This document shows, piece by piece, positions 28,079 through 37,028 of a stretch of 64,000 bases of DNA (the first letter of the stretch is position 1; each line of letters starts with the position of its first letter). Both the position numbers and the translations under genes were made by a program. Source of the DNA: Gottfriedia acidiceleris (GTDB taxonomy: Bacteria > Bacillota > Bacilli > Bacillales > Bacillaceae_G); the NCBI RefSeq assembly GCF_004138285.1, contig NZ_SCFN01000004.1, forward strand, positions 62,001 to 126,000. The letters run 5' to 3'. Below the pieces are notes generated by a model. The model was not told the DNA's origin. It did not search any database and saw nothing but the letters and a program-made list of their open reading frames with translations.

Positions 28079-28134
28079 TTCAATATTATTGTTGACAAGG
28101 AAACAAAACCCTCGTACGATAAATATGTTTCCAA
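28079..28134 (+). promoter_or_regulatory. Promoter of the MFS exporter with half-operators
   Basis: TTGACA (28092-28097) followed after 17 bp by TACGAT is a SigA-like promoter. Directly upstream CAATATTATTGTT echoes the 9-mer repeated at the marR promoter, and GGAAACA and TGTTTCC form a 7-bp inverted repeat spanning the spacer. Regulation by the adjacent MarR is inferred. Confidence 0.5.
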
Positions 28135-28170
28135 GGAATCAAAATTACCGTTTTTGAGAGGAGAATTTTA

Positions 28171-29403
28171 TTGTTCAAATTTAGATCACATAAAGTACAG
28201 AAACCGGAACAAACCATAGATAAAAAGGCTTTCCTTTTCGGTCTTATGTCCGTCTTTCTTTGCGGAATAGGCTTCAGTATCATAACACCTGTCGTACCAT
28301 ACTTAGTACAGCCTTATATAAGCAATCCAGGAGATCAAGCCATTGTTGTTACGTTGTTAACTTCTGTTTATGCAATATGTGTGTTTTTTGCAGCTCCTGG
28401 ACTTGGAGCATTAGGCGACCGATATGGCCGTCGTCCAATACTTTTAGTATCCCTTTTAGGTTCCGCTATCGGCTACTTAGTTTTTGGCATAGGAGGAGCT
28501 CTATGGGTCCTTTTTGCTGGTCGTATAATAGAAGGGATTACTGGCGGGAGCATAAGCACAATCTTCGCATATTTTGCAGACATCACTCCTAATGACCAAC
28601 GAACCAAATACTTCGGGTGGGTAAGTGCCGTTGCAGGTGTAGGCGCCGCCATTGGACCTACTCTAGGTGGATTACTTGCCAAGTTTGGTTATTCAGTACC
28701 CATGTATTTTGGAGCAATCATAACTTTACTAAATTTTGTTTTTGGAATCTTATATATGCCAGAGAGCCTTGATATGAATAACAGACTGAAAAAGATTACC
28801 TATTTCAGACTGAATCCATTCACCCAGCTTGTAAACATACTTTCCATTAAAAACTTAAAATGGCTACTCATCTCAGCGTTCCTACTTTGGATACCGAACG
28901 GATCATTACAGGCAGTTTTTTCACAATTTACAATCGATACGTTCAATTGGGAGCCTGCACTTATTGGGCTAATGTTCTCAATTATGGGTGTCCAGGACAT
29001 CATTTCACAAGGTTTTATCATGCCAAAGCTTTTAATTAAATTTAGTGATTCACAAATAGCAAGTCTTGGTATGGTTTCAGAAATTATAGGCTACTGTCTT
29101 ATTGCTGCATCGGCTTTGTTCTCATACTATCCACTACTTATCGTCGGAATGTTTATATTTGGGTTTGGTGATTCAATCTTCGGACCATCATTCAATGGGA
29201 TGGTTTCCAAGACTGTTGATCCTAGTGAACAAGGTAGAATTCAAGGAGGTAGCCAATCTATTCAGGCTTTAGCAAGAATAATCGGGCCGATTATAGGAGG
29301 TCAAATCTATGTATCACTTGGTCATGCCGCACCCGCTTTTATGGGTATGCTCCTTATAGCAGTAGCAACATCAGTACTGAATAAGGGTAGGCTTATAAAT
29401 TGA
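28171..29403 (+). CDS. MFS drug:H+ antiporter (DHA1 type)
   Basis: A 410-residue, 12-segment transporter. Motif A, GALGDRYGRRPILL, lies in the first cytoplasmic loop and the antiporter motif C, AVAGVGAAIGPTLGG, in segment 5; both mark proton-coupled drug exporters of the TetA/MdtG/NorA type. Start is TTG at 28171, seven bases after GAGAGGAG. It sits behind marR with its own promoter and terminator. The substrate is not predictable; tetracycline or a macrolide-like compound would be guesses. The GC-richer codon use than in flanking genes hints at acquisition. Confidence 0.9.
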   Translation: MFKFRSHKVQKPEQTIDKKAFLFGLMSVFLCGIGFSIITPVVPYLVQPYISNPGDQAIVVTLLTSVYAICVFFAAPGLGALGDRYGRRPILLVSLLGSAIGYLVFGIGGALWVLFAGRIIEGITGGSISTIFAYFADITPNDQRTKYFGWVSAVAGVGAAIGPTLGGLLAKFGYSVPMYFGAIITLLNFVFGILYMPESLDMNNRLKKITYFRLNPFTQLVNILSIKNLKWLLISAFLLWIPNGSLQAVFSQFTIDTFNWEPALIGLMFSIMGVQDIISQGFIMPKLLIKFSDSQIASLGMVSEIIGYCLIAASALFSYYPLLIVGMFIFGFGDSIFGPSFNGMVSKTVDPSEQGRIQGGSQSIQALARIIGPIIGGQIYVSLGHAAPAFMGMLLIAVATSVLNKGRLIN

Positions 29404-29459
29404 TAGAACTACCTTTTTCGAATATATAATGATTGAACACTTCTAAACATCACCTTTAT

Positions 29460-29492
29460 ACGGCGGTCTTTGGAGGATACCGCCGTTTTTTC
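29460..29492 (+). terminator. MFS exporter terminator
   Basis: Perfect 8-bp GC-rich stem (ACGGCGGT with ACCGCCGT) with an 11-base loop and a T6 tail. Confidence 0.9.
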
Positions 29493-29621
29493 CCATTCTA
29501 TCCCTAATGATATGGATTAGTAAGAATTATCTTGATCAATCAAAAATATGCTTCAATCCGACATAATTTATTTTATAATGAAGTACATGGTTCATAGATC
29601 AAATACAAGGTGGTTAGTTAA

Positions 29622-30254
29622 ATGAAAGAAGAATTACTTAAAATTTTTGATGAATCTGGTAATCATATAGGAGAAGCCTCTCGAAGTGAAGTACATAAAA
29701 AGGGATTATGGCACGAAACATTTCATTGCTGGTTACTTAGTATAGTAGAAGACCAAGCTTCAATCTATTTTCAAATCCGTAGTCATCAAAAAAAGGATTA
29801 TCCGAATTTATTTGATATTACTGCTGCTGGTCATTTATTATCTACTGAAACAGTTCAAGATGGATTAAGAGAAGTAAAAGAAGAACTTGGAATAGAAGTA
29901 AAAATGGAAGATGTAATCCCTCTTGGTATCATTAAAAATTCAATCATTTTAGAAACGATTAATGATCATGAATTGAGTCATGTTTTTTTACTAAAAAGCG
30001 ATAAACCTTTTACTGATTTCAACCTACAAAAAGAAGAAGTTTCAGGGATAGTGAAAGCTGATTTTAATCAATTTTATCAATTCGCACATGGATTAAGAGA
30101 TTCCGTTGAAGTTGATGGTTTTCAAATTACTGAAACAGAAGAAAAAATTCCAATTCAAAAATCAGTTGATAAAAATCAGTTTGTTTCACACGAAAGTAAT
30201 TATCTTTTAGATGTTGTTGAATTAATAAAAAAACACATACATAGTGAATTCTAA
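29622..30254 (+). CDS. NUDIX hydrolase, isopentenyl-diphosphate isomerase-like
   Basis: A 210-residue NUDIX protein. The N-terminus (DESGNHIGEASRSEVHKKGL, then WHETFHCWLL) is of the IPP-isomerase-like/YfcD type. The NUDIX box has G70, E76 and REVKEELG at 83-90, so the metal-binding glutamates are present. These enzymes hydrolyse nucleoside diphosphate-linked compounds; the substrate cannot be told, and true isomerase activity is doubtful. It is transcribed alone on the plus strand inside the repeat-bracketed segment and has its own terminator. Confidence 0.88.
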   Translation: MKEELLKIFDESGNHIGEASRSEVHKKGLWHETFHCWLLSIVEDQASIYFQIRSHQKKDYPNLFDITAAGHLLSTETVQDGLREVKEELGIEVKMEDVIPLGIIKNSIILETINDHELSHVFLLKSDKPFTDFNLQKEEVSGIVKADFNQFYQFAHGLRDSVEVDGFQITETEEKIPIQKSVDKNQFVSHESNYLLDVVELIKKHIHSEF

Positions 30255-30257
30255 TTT

Positions 30258-30287
30258 TAAGAGCCCTTAATTTGTAAAGGGCTCTTA
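30258..30287 (+). terminator. NUDIX gene terminator
   Basis: Perfect 11-bp stem (TAAGAGCCCTT with AAGGGCTCTTA) with an 8-base loop; it may also serve the convergent gene at 30335-30892. Confidence 0.8.
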
Positions 30288-30334
30288 GTTGTTTCTAAAT
30301 TTTTTTTGAATTTCACTAAACGCAAACAATAATT

Positions 30335-30892
30335 TTAACCTAATGGATTCTCACCAAATCTTGCCCATAATTTAGGAAACATCGCTTCTAAACCATCAGA
30401 ATCTTCTTCATCCCAATCAAATTCGATCTCGTTTGCAGGCTTCAGACCTTTTTGATCTAGTTTTTCTAACAGCTCATCATAACTTTCATCGTCCCACTCA
30501 TGATCGCCTGTTTTTAATAACGTATAAACATCTTGTCCTACACCTAATAATTCTTCGTTTTGAGGATAGCCTTCTTCATCAAGATTTTCATCATTTATGT
30601 AACTTGCCAAAAACTCATGATTTTCCATTACTTTATGATAAATTTCTTCACCTTGACCAATAAGCCACCCTCTAAAATAATCAAATGTATCATCTGAACA
30701 CCCACCCATTATTATATACACAGTAGCCCATAATCTTGATTGATAACTCTCATTCATTAAACCTTGAAAATGCAAGTCGAAATCCACTATTTCATTTAAA
30801 TTTTTTTTACTTAAAACCTCAAATAACCATTCAGCTTGATTTTCATTACTTTTAGACTCTTCAATTAAACTCCAAAACTCTTTTCTATTCAC
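30335..30892 (-). CDS. DUF4240 domain-containing protein
   Basis: A 185-residue acidic protein starting with GTG at 30892 after GGGGGAATAATCC. It begins MNRKEFWSLIEES, and has WATVYIIMGGCSDDTFDYFR and RGWLIGQGEEIY, which match my memory of the DUF4240 family. It has no signal peptide or membrane segment. DUF4240 proteins have no established role; some occur near polymorphic-toxin immunity genes, but nothing here shows that. It lies directly inside the right long element and converges on the NUDIX gene. Confidence 0.8.
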   Translation of the reverse strand: MNRKEFWSLIEESKSNENQAEWLFEVLSKKNLNEIVDFDLHFQGLMNESYQSRLWATVYIIMGGCSDDTFDYFRGWLIGQGEEIYHKVMENHEFLASYINDENLDEEGYPQNEELLGVGQDVYTLLKTGDHEWDDESYDELLEKLDQKGLKPANEIEFDWDEEDSDGLEAMFPKLWARFGENPLG

Positions 30893-30922
30893 GGATTATT
30901 CCCCCTAATTCAAGTTAACAAA

Positions 30923-31404
30923 AAAGTAGTCAATATTGAAAAATACAAACCTTAAATGAATTTCTATGAAAAAATAGTCTATTTATTATTGTTTTATCTG
31001 TCATCTTATTGATAAACAAGTGATTTTGGTTGATATATAATTGTTTTACCTAACTTACAAAAATTAAAGTATCTTCTTTTTTGACGATCAATATTTGTAA
31101 AGATGTATAAGTCGTCATCATAAGTTACAATTTGGATAATATAGGATAATTCGTTCGTTCAATTGACTATTCTATGGTTTTTAAGATTATTATATTTTTA
31201 TAAAGAACTTGATTGGAACGGAAGGATGCTCGACTCCTATGGGAAATGCGGGAAGGCTAAAGACCCCACAGGCGGCGCCGAGGAGGCTCAAGAATCTCGC
31301 CCCATGGAAAGCGAGCACCCTGTAGTGGAAATCAATATGACACAACTTACTTATCAATGATCATTCCAACAATTCAATTGACAAATTCTTTTTTCAACAG
31401 CATG
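30923..31404 (-). repeat. Long noncoding element, right copy (inverted)
   Basis: The 482-bp partner of 25474-25948 in opposite orientation, with nearly identical AT arms and a GC-rich core at 31223-31321 (AGGATGCTCG and CGAGCACCCT ends; one change from the left copy). Together the two copies bracket about 5 kb (25949-30922). No 21-bp duplication is visible at this copy. Short frames across it are not conserved between copies. Confidence 0.9.
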
Positions 31405-31405
31405 T

Positions 31406-31433
31406 TAAAAACCCTAAATTATTAGGGTTTTTA
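31406..31433 (-). terminator. GNAT gene terminator
   Basis: Stem AAAAACCCTAA / TTAGGGTTTTT with a short loop, immediately after the acetyltransferase stop codon and directly abutting the right long element. Confidence 0.8.
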
Positions 31434-31435
31434 AG

Positions 31436-31870
31436 TTATTCAATATTTTTACTAAAAGAATAAGATAGCTTTTTATACTCCATTTTATGTTCATAAAAAC
31501 GATGCGCATTAATTCTTTGGACACCGGATTGAAGTGTTACTAATTGACATCCATTTCTTTTTCCAAAATCAGAAATAAAATCTAGTAATTTCTTACCGTA
31601 TCCATTTGAACGTTTACTTTCATCCGTCACTAAATCGTAAACAAATACATGTCTACCATTATAGAAATTGGTTAATATACTAATTCCAGCGACTGCAACC
31701 GTCACTCCTTGATCTTCTAACCCAAAGAATTGATATCCTTGTTTTTGCATTTCTTCGTACAAATTAAAAAATGACTCTTCATTTAAGTGGGTACGAAGTT
31801 GTTTTAATACTTCAAAGCCTTTTCTTAACTCTTCTTTTGTTTCGTAAAGTTTTATTGAAATATTAGTCAT
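31436..31870 (-). CDS. GNAT family N-acetyltransferase
   Basis: A 144-residue acetyl-CoA-dependent transferase of unknown substrate. The acetyl-CoA pyrophosphate loop appears as RSNGYGKKLLDFI (variant of Q/RxxGxG/A) after the beta-4 strand VYDLVTDESK. The C-terminal HRFYEHKMEY is the usual motif B region. It ends the operon-like run downstream of two ABC exporters with a 23-bp gap, so it could be co-transcribed with them. It abuts the right long repeat. Confidence 0.87.
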   Translation of the reverse strand: MTNISIKLYETKEELRKGFEVLKQLRTHLNEESFFNLYEEMQKQGYQFFGLEDQGVTVAVAGISILTNFYNGRHVFVYDLVTDESKRSNGYGKKLLDFISDFGKRNGCQLVTLQSGVQRINAHRFYEHKMEYKKLSYSFSKNIE

Positions 31871-31893
31871 TCTTACACTCCTTTTTAATCTTT

Positions 31894-33669
31894 TTACGAT
31901 ACACTAATTACATTTTCACCAGTTTCAGCTTCTCTTTTAAATAATCTTGAATAAACGCCATCTTTTTCTAATAAAGAATGATGTGTACCTTCTTCGACTA
32001 CTTTCCCATTTTCGAGTACAACGATTCTGTCCGCTGTTAATACGGTAGATAATCTATGTGAAATTACGATGACAGATTGTTTTGATTTTCGCTGTTGTAT
32101 CGCTTCATTTATTTGCAACTCTGTAATCGGATCTAAAGCCGAACTTGCTTCATCTAAAATAAGAATAGGAGAGTTTTTAACTAAAGCTCTTGCTAAAGAT
32201 AATCTTTGTTTTTGACCACCAGATAAGAGTGCCCCTCGTTCACCAATTGATGATTCTAGACCTTCTGGTAATGAATTTAGATAGTCTGATAATCCACTAT
32301 CTTTTAGAGCCTGAATCATTTCATCATTTGTCACCAATTCATTTCCTATACGAATATTATCAGCTAAACTACCATTTCTTAGCTGTACATCTTGTGAAAC
32401 AAACGAGATCGCATCTCTGATCCACTTTGCATTTGCTTTTTCAATTGGTAAACCATCTACTTCAATTGTTCCATTATTTAACGGATAGAAACCTAATAAT
32501 AAGTCCACAATTGTTGATTTCCCAGCACCACTTGGTCCTACTACTGCCACTGCTTCACCTGGTTTCACATGAAATGACAATCCATTTAACACAAATTCTT
32601 CCTTCGTTGGATAGGCAAATTTAACATCTTTAAATTCAATTAACCCATTAACAGAATTTAATTTTTCACCTTCTTGCACTTCAAACTCTGAAACTTCTTC
32701 AGCTAACAATTTTTCAGATCGATCTAATGCTGGACCAGTTCTACGCACTGATAACCAGTTTCTTAGCATTCTTTGAATTTCATTAGCCGCAATGGTCACA
32801 AGTCCCCCTGCCGTATACATTTGTCCCGTCGTGATTTGATCATTTGAAATCAGTAAAACACTTATAAAATAGACAGCAGCTAAAGCAAATCCATTATAGC
32901 TACCGATTACGACAATTGATTGCATTCTTGCTTTTAATTCGATAATTGATTCCTTAATAAATGATTTACGGATATCGGCAACACTTTGAATTTCATAATC
33001 CGTTGCACCTAGAATTCTCGAAAGTTGAATCCCTGTAACTGATTCTCGTAATCTTTCTAAATAACGAGACGCTTCAGTTCTAGCTTTAGCCGAAGCAATT
33101 CTAGTACGAGCTCCGACTTTGTTAGAAGTCCAGTAAAATAAAACACCTAAAACAACACTCGTAATCATTAAATAAGGATTAATCCAAAGTAAGACAATAC
33201 TATATATAAATACTCCTTGCACAGAAGCCATAAAAGTAGAGCCTTCCCATGCTAAAAAGTTATGCAGTGTATCTGGATCATCAGAAACTCGTGCTAATAA
33301 TTCACCAGATTTAGATTGATGAAAATAAGAATAAGGTAAAATTTGCAAGTGCTTAAATAAGCGTAGTTTTTGCCAGTTTGTAACAGATTTAGCAATATGA
33401 TGACAAAAATACTCATCAATGACCATTAAAATTAAATCAAGAATTGCAGCAATAACAAGCAACCACATTAATCCCCATAAAAGTGTATTGTCATGGTTTG
33501 GGAGAATATGATCAATTAACCATCCTGTTCCTAGAGTTGGTATTAATGCTGCACAAACTTGGCTTAAAGCAATTACAAATGAATCTGCAAATACCCATTT
33601 TTTATGAGGCTTGAGAAAGTTTATGACTCTTTTTCCATCGCCTATTTTTTTAGTATTTTTCTGCATCAT
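31894..33669 (-). CDS. ABC transporter, fused permease and ATP-binding protein (exporter subunit B)
   Basis: A 591-residue type I half-exporter with six membrane spans (residues 20-315) and an ATPase domain: Walker A GPSGAGKSTIVD, signature LSGGQKQRLSLARAL, Walker B ILILDEASSALD with a canonical glutamate, and H-loop ISHRLST. It overlaps the next gene by four bases (ATGA), a strong sign of a two-chain complex like BmrCD/LmrCD/YheIH. Likely exports drugs or lipophilic compounds; the substrate is unknown. Confidence 0.92.
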   Translation of the reverse strand: MMQKNTKKIGDGKRVINFLKPHKKWVFADSFVIALSQVCAALIPTLGTGWLIDHILPNHDNTLLWGLMWLLVIAAILDLILMVIDEYFCHHIAKSVTNWQKLRLFKHLQILPYSYFHQSKSGELLARVSDDPDTLHNFLAWEGSTFMASVQGVFIYSIVLLWINPYLMITSVVLGVLFYWTSNKVGARTRIASAKARTEASRYLERLRESVTGIQLSRILGATDYEIQSVADIRKSFIKESIIELKARMQSIVVIGSYNGFALAAVYFISVLLISNDQITTGQMYTAGGLVTIAANEIQRMLRNWLSVRRTGPALDRSEKLLAEEVSEFEVQEGEKLNSVNGLIEFKDVKFAYPTKEEFVLNGLSFHVKPGEAVAVVGPSGAGKSTIVDLLLGFYPLNNGTIEVDGLPIEKANAKWIRDAISFVSQDVQLRNGSLADNIRIGNELVTNDEMIQALKDSGLSDYLNSLPEGLESSIGERGALLSGGQKQRLSLARALVKNSPILILDEASSALDPITELQINEAIQQRKSKQSVIVISHRLSTVLTADRIVVLENGKVVEEGTHHSLLEKDGVYSRLFKREAETGENVISVS

Positions 33670-35405
33670 ACAGCACTCTCCTTTTCTAGTTCACTGTATT
33701 GTGCCATATATAATTGATAGTATTGACCTTTTAATGATAATAATTCTTCATGAGTTCCTTGTTCAGCAATACGTCCTTTATCTAATAATAAAATACAATC
33801 AGCATCTTTTACTGTTACAAGACGATGTGCGATTGTAATTGTTGTACGACCTGGAATTAACTTTTCAAGTGATGATTGTACTTTTTCCTCTGTTTCTCCA
33901 TCTAATGATGATGTAGCCTCATCGAAAATTAATACTGGAGGATGACGTAATATTGCTCTTGCAAGAGCTACTCGTTGTCTTTGACCACCAGATAATTTTA
34001 GCCCTCTTTCACCAACAATCGTTTCAAAACCTTCTTGTAGTGACTCAACTAAATCAGATAAGTCCGCTGCTTCAACAGCAAGCCCAAGTTCTTCATCAGT
34101 TGCATTAGGTTTGGCATATAGTAAATTTTGCTTTAATGTACTATTTAAAAGAAATGTTTCTTGAGAAACAACACCAATATTTTGGCGTAATGATTGATAA
34201 TCATGAGAAGATAAATCTTTACGATCAACTGAAATCGAACCTGAAGAAGGCTCGTATAATCCGAGTAATAACTGAATTAAAGTACTTTTTCCTCCACCGC
34301 TTGAACCAACAATCCCAATATGTTGACCTGCTTTAATTGAAAATGAAACATCTTTTAGGACTTCTTCAGTTGAATTTGGATAAGTAAATAGAATATTTTT
34401 AACTTCTATATCACCTTTCACTTCTCCAAATTTCGGTAAATCATCAGGTTGTTCTGCAGGTAGGTCAAAGTATTCATATATTCTTTGAAGTGCTGGAATC
34501 GCTTGTTGAATTGTTAATGCATTTTCAGCCAACGAGCGGACAGGCATAAACATTGTTGGGATGAAGCCTAGAACAGCAATTAATGTACCAACTGTAATTT
34601 CATGCTGCCAGATCGAGTATCCACCAATTAACATAATGACCCCTGGTGCACCATTATTAAACACATTTCCTAAACGCCAATTAACCTTCCCAATTAAAGC
34701 CAAACGAATAGCAAATCTTTTCCAAACAGAAAGCTTATCTTCTAATTTTTTATTTTCTTTATCCTGTGTTTGAAATGTTCGCACTAGACGAACAGATTCG
34801 ATACTTTCTTGAGTGTGGTTATATAAATCAGCACTCATATCACGAGCTATAGCCCCCATTTTTCTTACTTTTTTACCAATCATAAATGAAGGAACTAAAT
34901 AAATTGCAAATACAATAAGCATGACCACAGCCGCTGGCCAATATAAAGGAAACACCGCTATAAATGCTGCAATCGCTGCAATTACTTGTTGAAGAAAACG
35001 AGGTATAACTGTATTATTCAAGTTTTGCACAGACTCTACATCATGCGTTAACCTAAATAACATATCTCCTCGAGCTGTTGTTGAAAAAAACGACATCGGT
35101 GCTTTTTGAAGCTTTGTAAATGCACGTAATTGCATATCTGTAATTACATCTAGACCAATTTTTACTTGAATAAATTCTTGTAATGATTCAAAACCGACCT
35201 TAAATAAGAATGAAAGCATAATCCCTAAAATTAAATAAAAGATAATTTTTGAATCAGGACCACCAACAATCTCATCGACCAACTTACCAGTCAAAATCGG
35301 TGGAATAATCGCAAATGCGCCAGCAATTAATGAACATACAAAAGCAATTAGAAATACTTTCCAATACGGTTTAAAATGATTAACTGTTTCGATTAAAATT
35401 TTCAT
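33666..35405 (-). CDS. ABC transporter, fused permease and ATP-binding protein (exporter subunit A)
   Basis: A 579-residue half-exporter with N-terminal membrane domain and ATPase domain: GSSGGGKSTLIQ, signature LSGGQRQRVALARAI and LIFDEATSSLDGE. Both partners keep the catalytic glutamate, unlike many heterodimeric exporters with one degenerate site, so homodimers are possible. First gene of the unit; a GGGGGA ribosome site lies nine bases before the ATG. It is preceded by 358 bp of noncoding DNA that may hold a leader. It is not related by position to any B. subtilis locus here. Confidence 0.92.
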   Translation of the reverse strand: MKILIETVNHFKPYWKVFLIAFVCSLIAGAFAIIPPILTGKLVDEIVGGPDSKIIFYLILGIMLSFLFKVGFESLQEFIQVKIGLDVITDMQLRAFTKLQKAPMSFFSTTARGDMLFRLTHDVESVQNLNNTVIPRFLQQVIAAIAAFIAVFPLYWPAAVVMLIVFAIYLVPSFMIGKKVRKMGAIARDMSADLYNHTQESIESVRLVRTFQTQDKENKKLEDKLSVWKRFAIRLALIGKVNWRLGNVFNNGAPGVIMLIGGYSIWQHEITVGTLIAVLGFIPTMFMPVRSLAENALTIQQAIPALQRIYEYFDLPAEQPDDLPKFGEVKGDIEVKNILFTYPNSTEEVLKDVSFSIKAGQHIGIVGSSGGGKSTLIQLLLGLYEPSSGSISVDRKDLSSHDYQSLRQNIGVVSQETFLLNSTLKQNLLYAKPNATDEELGLAVEAADLSDLVESLQEGFETIVGERGLKLSGGQRQRVALARAILRHPPVLIFDEATSSLDGETEEKVQSSLEKLIPGRTTITIAHRLVTVKDADCILLLDKGRIAEQGTHEELLSLKGQYYQLYMAQYSELEKESAV

Positions 35406-35763
35406 CTATTGCCATCCCCCTAACCTGTAACATTTTACAATATTTTCGAACTATTTTCACTATTAAAATTTTTACCAGGATTAAAGTAATGTTGTTGAGA
35501 TATTTTTGTATTTTTTATGTTGTTTAAAACGTTTCTCCCAGAACTACTTTCCTATCCTAATGTTCTTCGTTATTCCTTTTATCTGGTCTCAAATACATTT
35601 TAATCTTTCAATTAATCTATTTCTTCATTAAATTGATTGAACATTCGTACACTATTAGTCTTTAGAGCATAAAAAAAATCTACAACTTAAGTCGTAGATT
35701 TTAAGATTATTTATTTACTAGATTATATATGCAATGTAGATTTATAAAATAATCATTCTTTTT
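35406..35763. other. Intergenic region upstream of the ABC exporter genes
   Basis: 358 bp. It holds the terminator of the gene at 35764-36963 (35675-35702) and the presumed promoter of the ABC unit. On the minus strand a 13-codon frame, MYLRPDKRNNEEH, lies near 35600-35560, about 160 bp before the ABC start. It could be a leader peptide or chance. A T-poor hairpin near 35525-35540 follows it. Confidence 0.35.
35670..35702 (-). terminator. Terminator, copy 1 of a duplicated hairpin
   Basis: The 28-nt hairpin at 35675-35702 (arms AAAATCTAC/GTAGATTTT) is followed on the minus strand by a T run. It matches the DinB-gene terminator at 38068-38095 in 27 of 28 positions. Confidence 0.85.
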
Positions 35764-36963
35764 TTATTTCAATATTTTAAAATCGTATGAATGAACTGAT
35801 TTTCCTTTTACTGATGACAAAATTTCATCTACTCCATTCATTTGAACTTCATTTGTTTTTTTGCCAGTTTCTAGAGAATATTGTTCAAAATAATATTTAA
35901 CTTTCTTTTTTGAATCATACCTTACCACAAACATTGAATCATTTTTGAAATATGTTTGCTCTCCATAGCGATACGGACCTTTTCGTGGATTTTCAATTGT
36001 AAATTTCTTTTTCACTATATTACTAGTAGTGTCCACTGTATAAACATCACCTAATCCGTTTGCGTAGAAAAGCTGCTTTCCATAAAGATAGATCGATTGA
36101 TCAAGGCTGTAAGGAATTGTAGCGGTCAATTGATTGATAGTTTTATTTTTGTAGGAAACAAGTGTGATTATATCTTGCTTTAAAGTTTTCTTATTTATTC
36201 GTATTAGTACTTCATTTGCATCCTTCAAATTTCCTTGTTTACTTTCCTCAACTACCATGTAGTAATAATTTTCATCACTAATAATCTGTGATCTAGGACC
36301 GTAGGTGTTAAAAGTAGATCGCTTTTTAAGTTGAGTTAAATCTTTTATTTTTAGTTTGTTGTCGTCTAAACTAATTTTCCGTAAATAACAAGTCTCATTA
36401 TCTTCTGTTAAAATTAGTATTTCATTTTTATCTACACCTGTTGTAAAAATAAAATGGGGGATATTTCCTTTTTCAAATCCTTTTTCATTTCCATATAATA
36501 CATTTGAAGCATAACCATTTTTTACAAAACCTGAATTAAAAATAGTAAAATAAAGATTTGAACTTTTTAAATATCCTGTTATTTCCCCTGTATGTTGATA
36601 CTTCATTTTAACTTCTTTATATTTATCTCCAATTATTCGTAGTGTTTCTTTATCCTCTAATAAAAGGCCAGTTTCTCCTAACCCAACACTACCAAGTTCT
36701 AATCCTTTCATTTTATACCCTCTTGCTACACCCTCATCATCAACAAAGATCACGATACTGATCCCTCTATCATCCATATCTTGGTCCGCAGTAGAAGAAT
36801 AATATAAGACGGCTTGTTTATCATCTAAAAAGTTATTCTTTCTAATGGTCTCCTCTTTTACAATAAATGGAGAAACCCTAATCTTATTAACAACAAAATA
36901 ACAACTGTAAATAACAAGTAAGCAAGTTAGAAATAGTATGATATATTTATACTTTCTTTTCAT
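35764..36963 (-). CDS. Membrane-anchored extracellular protein of unknown function
   Basis: A 399-residue protein with a basic N-terminus and one membrane segment (residues 7-26), then an outward-facing domain of repeated beta strands rich in Y/K, with many short patterns such as KNEILILTEDNETCYLRK and YYMVVEESK that look propeller-like. I do not recognise a family. Its gene follows the secreted papain-like gene by 65 bp with a hairpin between them, so the two may be partly co-expressed. A role as inhibitor, anchor or sensor for the enzyme is only a guess. Confidence 0.75.
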   Translation of the reverse strand: MKRKYKYIILFLTCLLVIYSCYFVVNKIRVSPFIVKEETIRKNNFLDDKQAVLYYSSTADQDMDDRGISIVIFVDDEGVARGYKMKGLELGSVGLGETGLLLEDKETLRIIGDKYKEVKMKYQHTGEITGYLKSSNLYFTIFNSGFVKNGYASNVLYGNEKGFEKGNIPHFIFTTGVDKNEILILTEDNETCYLRKISLDDNKLKIKDLTQLKKRSTFNTYGPRSQIISDENYYYMVVEESKQGNLKDANEVLIRINKKTLKQDIITLVSYKNKTINQLTATIPYSLDQSIYLYGKQLFYANGLGDVYTVDTTSNIVKKKFTIENPRKGPYRYGEQTYFKNDSMFVVRYDSKKKVKYYFEQYSLETGKKTNEVQMNGVDEILSSVKGKSVHSYDFKILK

Positions 36964-36986
36964 GTTTTTCTCCTAGACTATACTAA

Positions 36987-37021
36987 AAGGCAATAAGTCA
37001 AACTGTTCAACTTATCGCCTT
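36987..37021 (-). terminator. Hairpin between the papain-like gene and the 399-residue gene
   Basis: Twelve-bp stem with one mismatch (36987-36998 with 37010-37021) and an 11-base loop. Its T run on the minus strand is short (TTTTAG), so it may only partly stop transcription. Confidence 0.65.
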
Positions 37022-37028
37022 ATAAAAT

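Noticed and set aside
29622-30254. Annotation of the NUDIX protein as an isopentenyl-diphosphate isomerase
   Set aside because: Only the general NUDIX box and overall layout are visible; the catalytic cysteine and glutamate of true type 1 isomerases cannot be confirmed, so the name would overreach.
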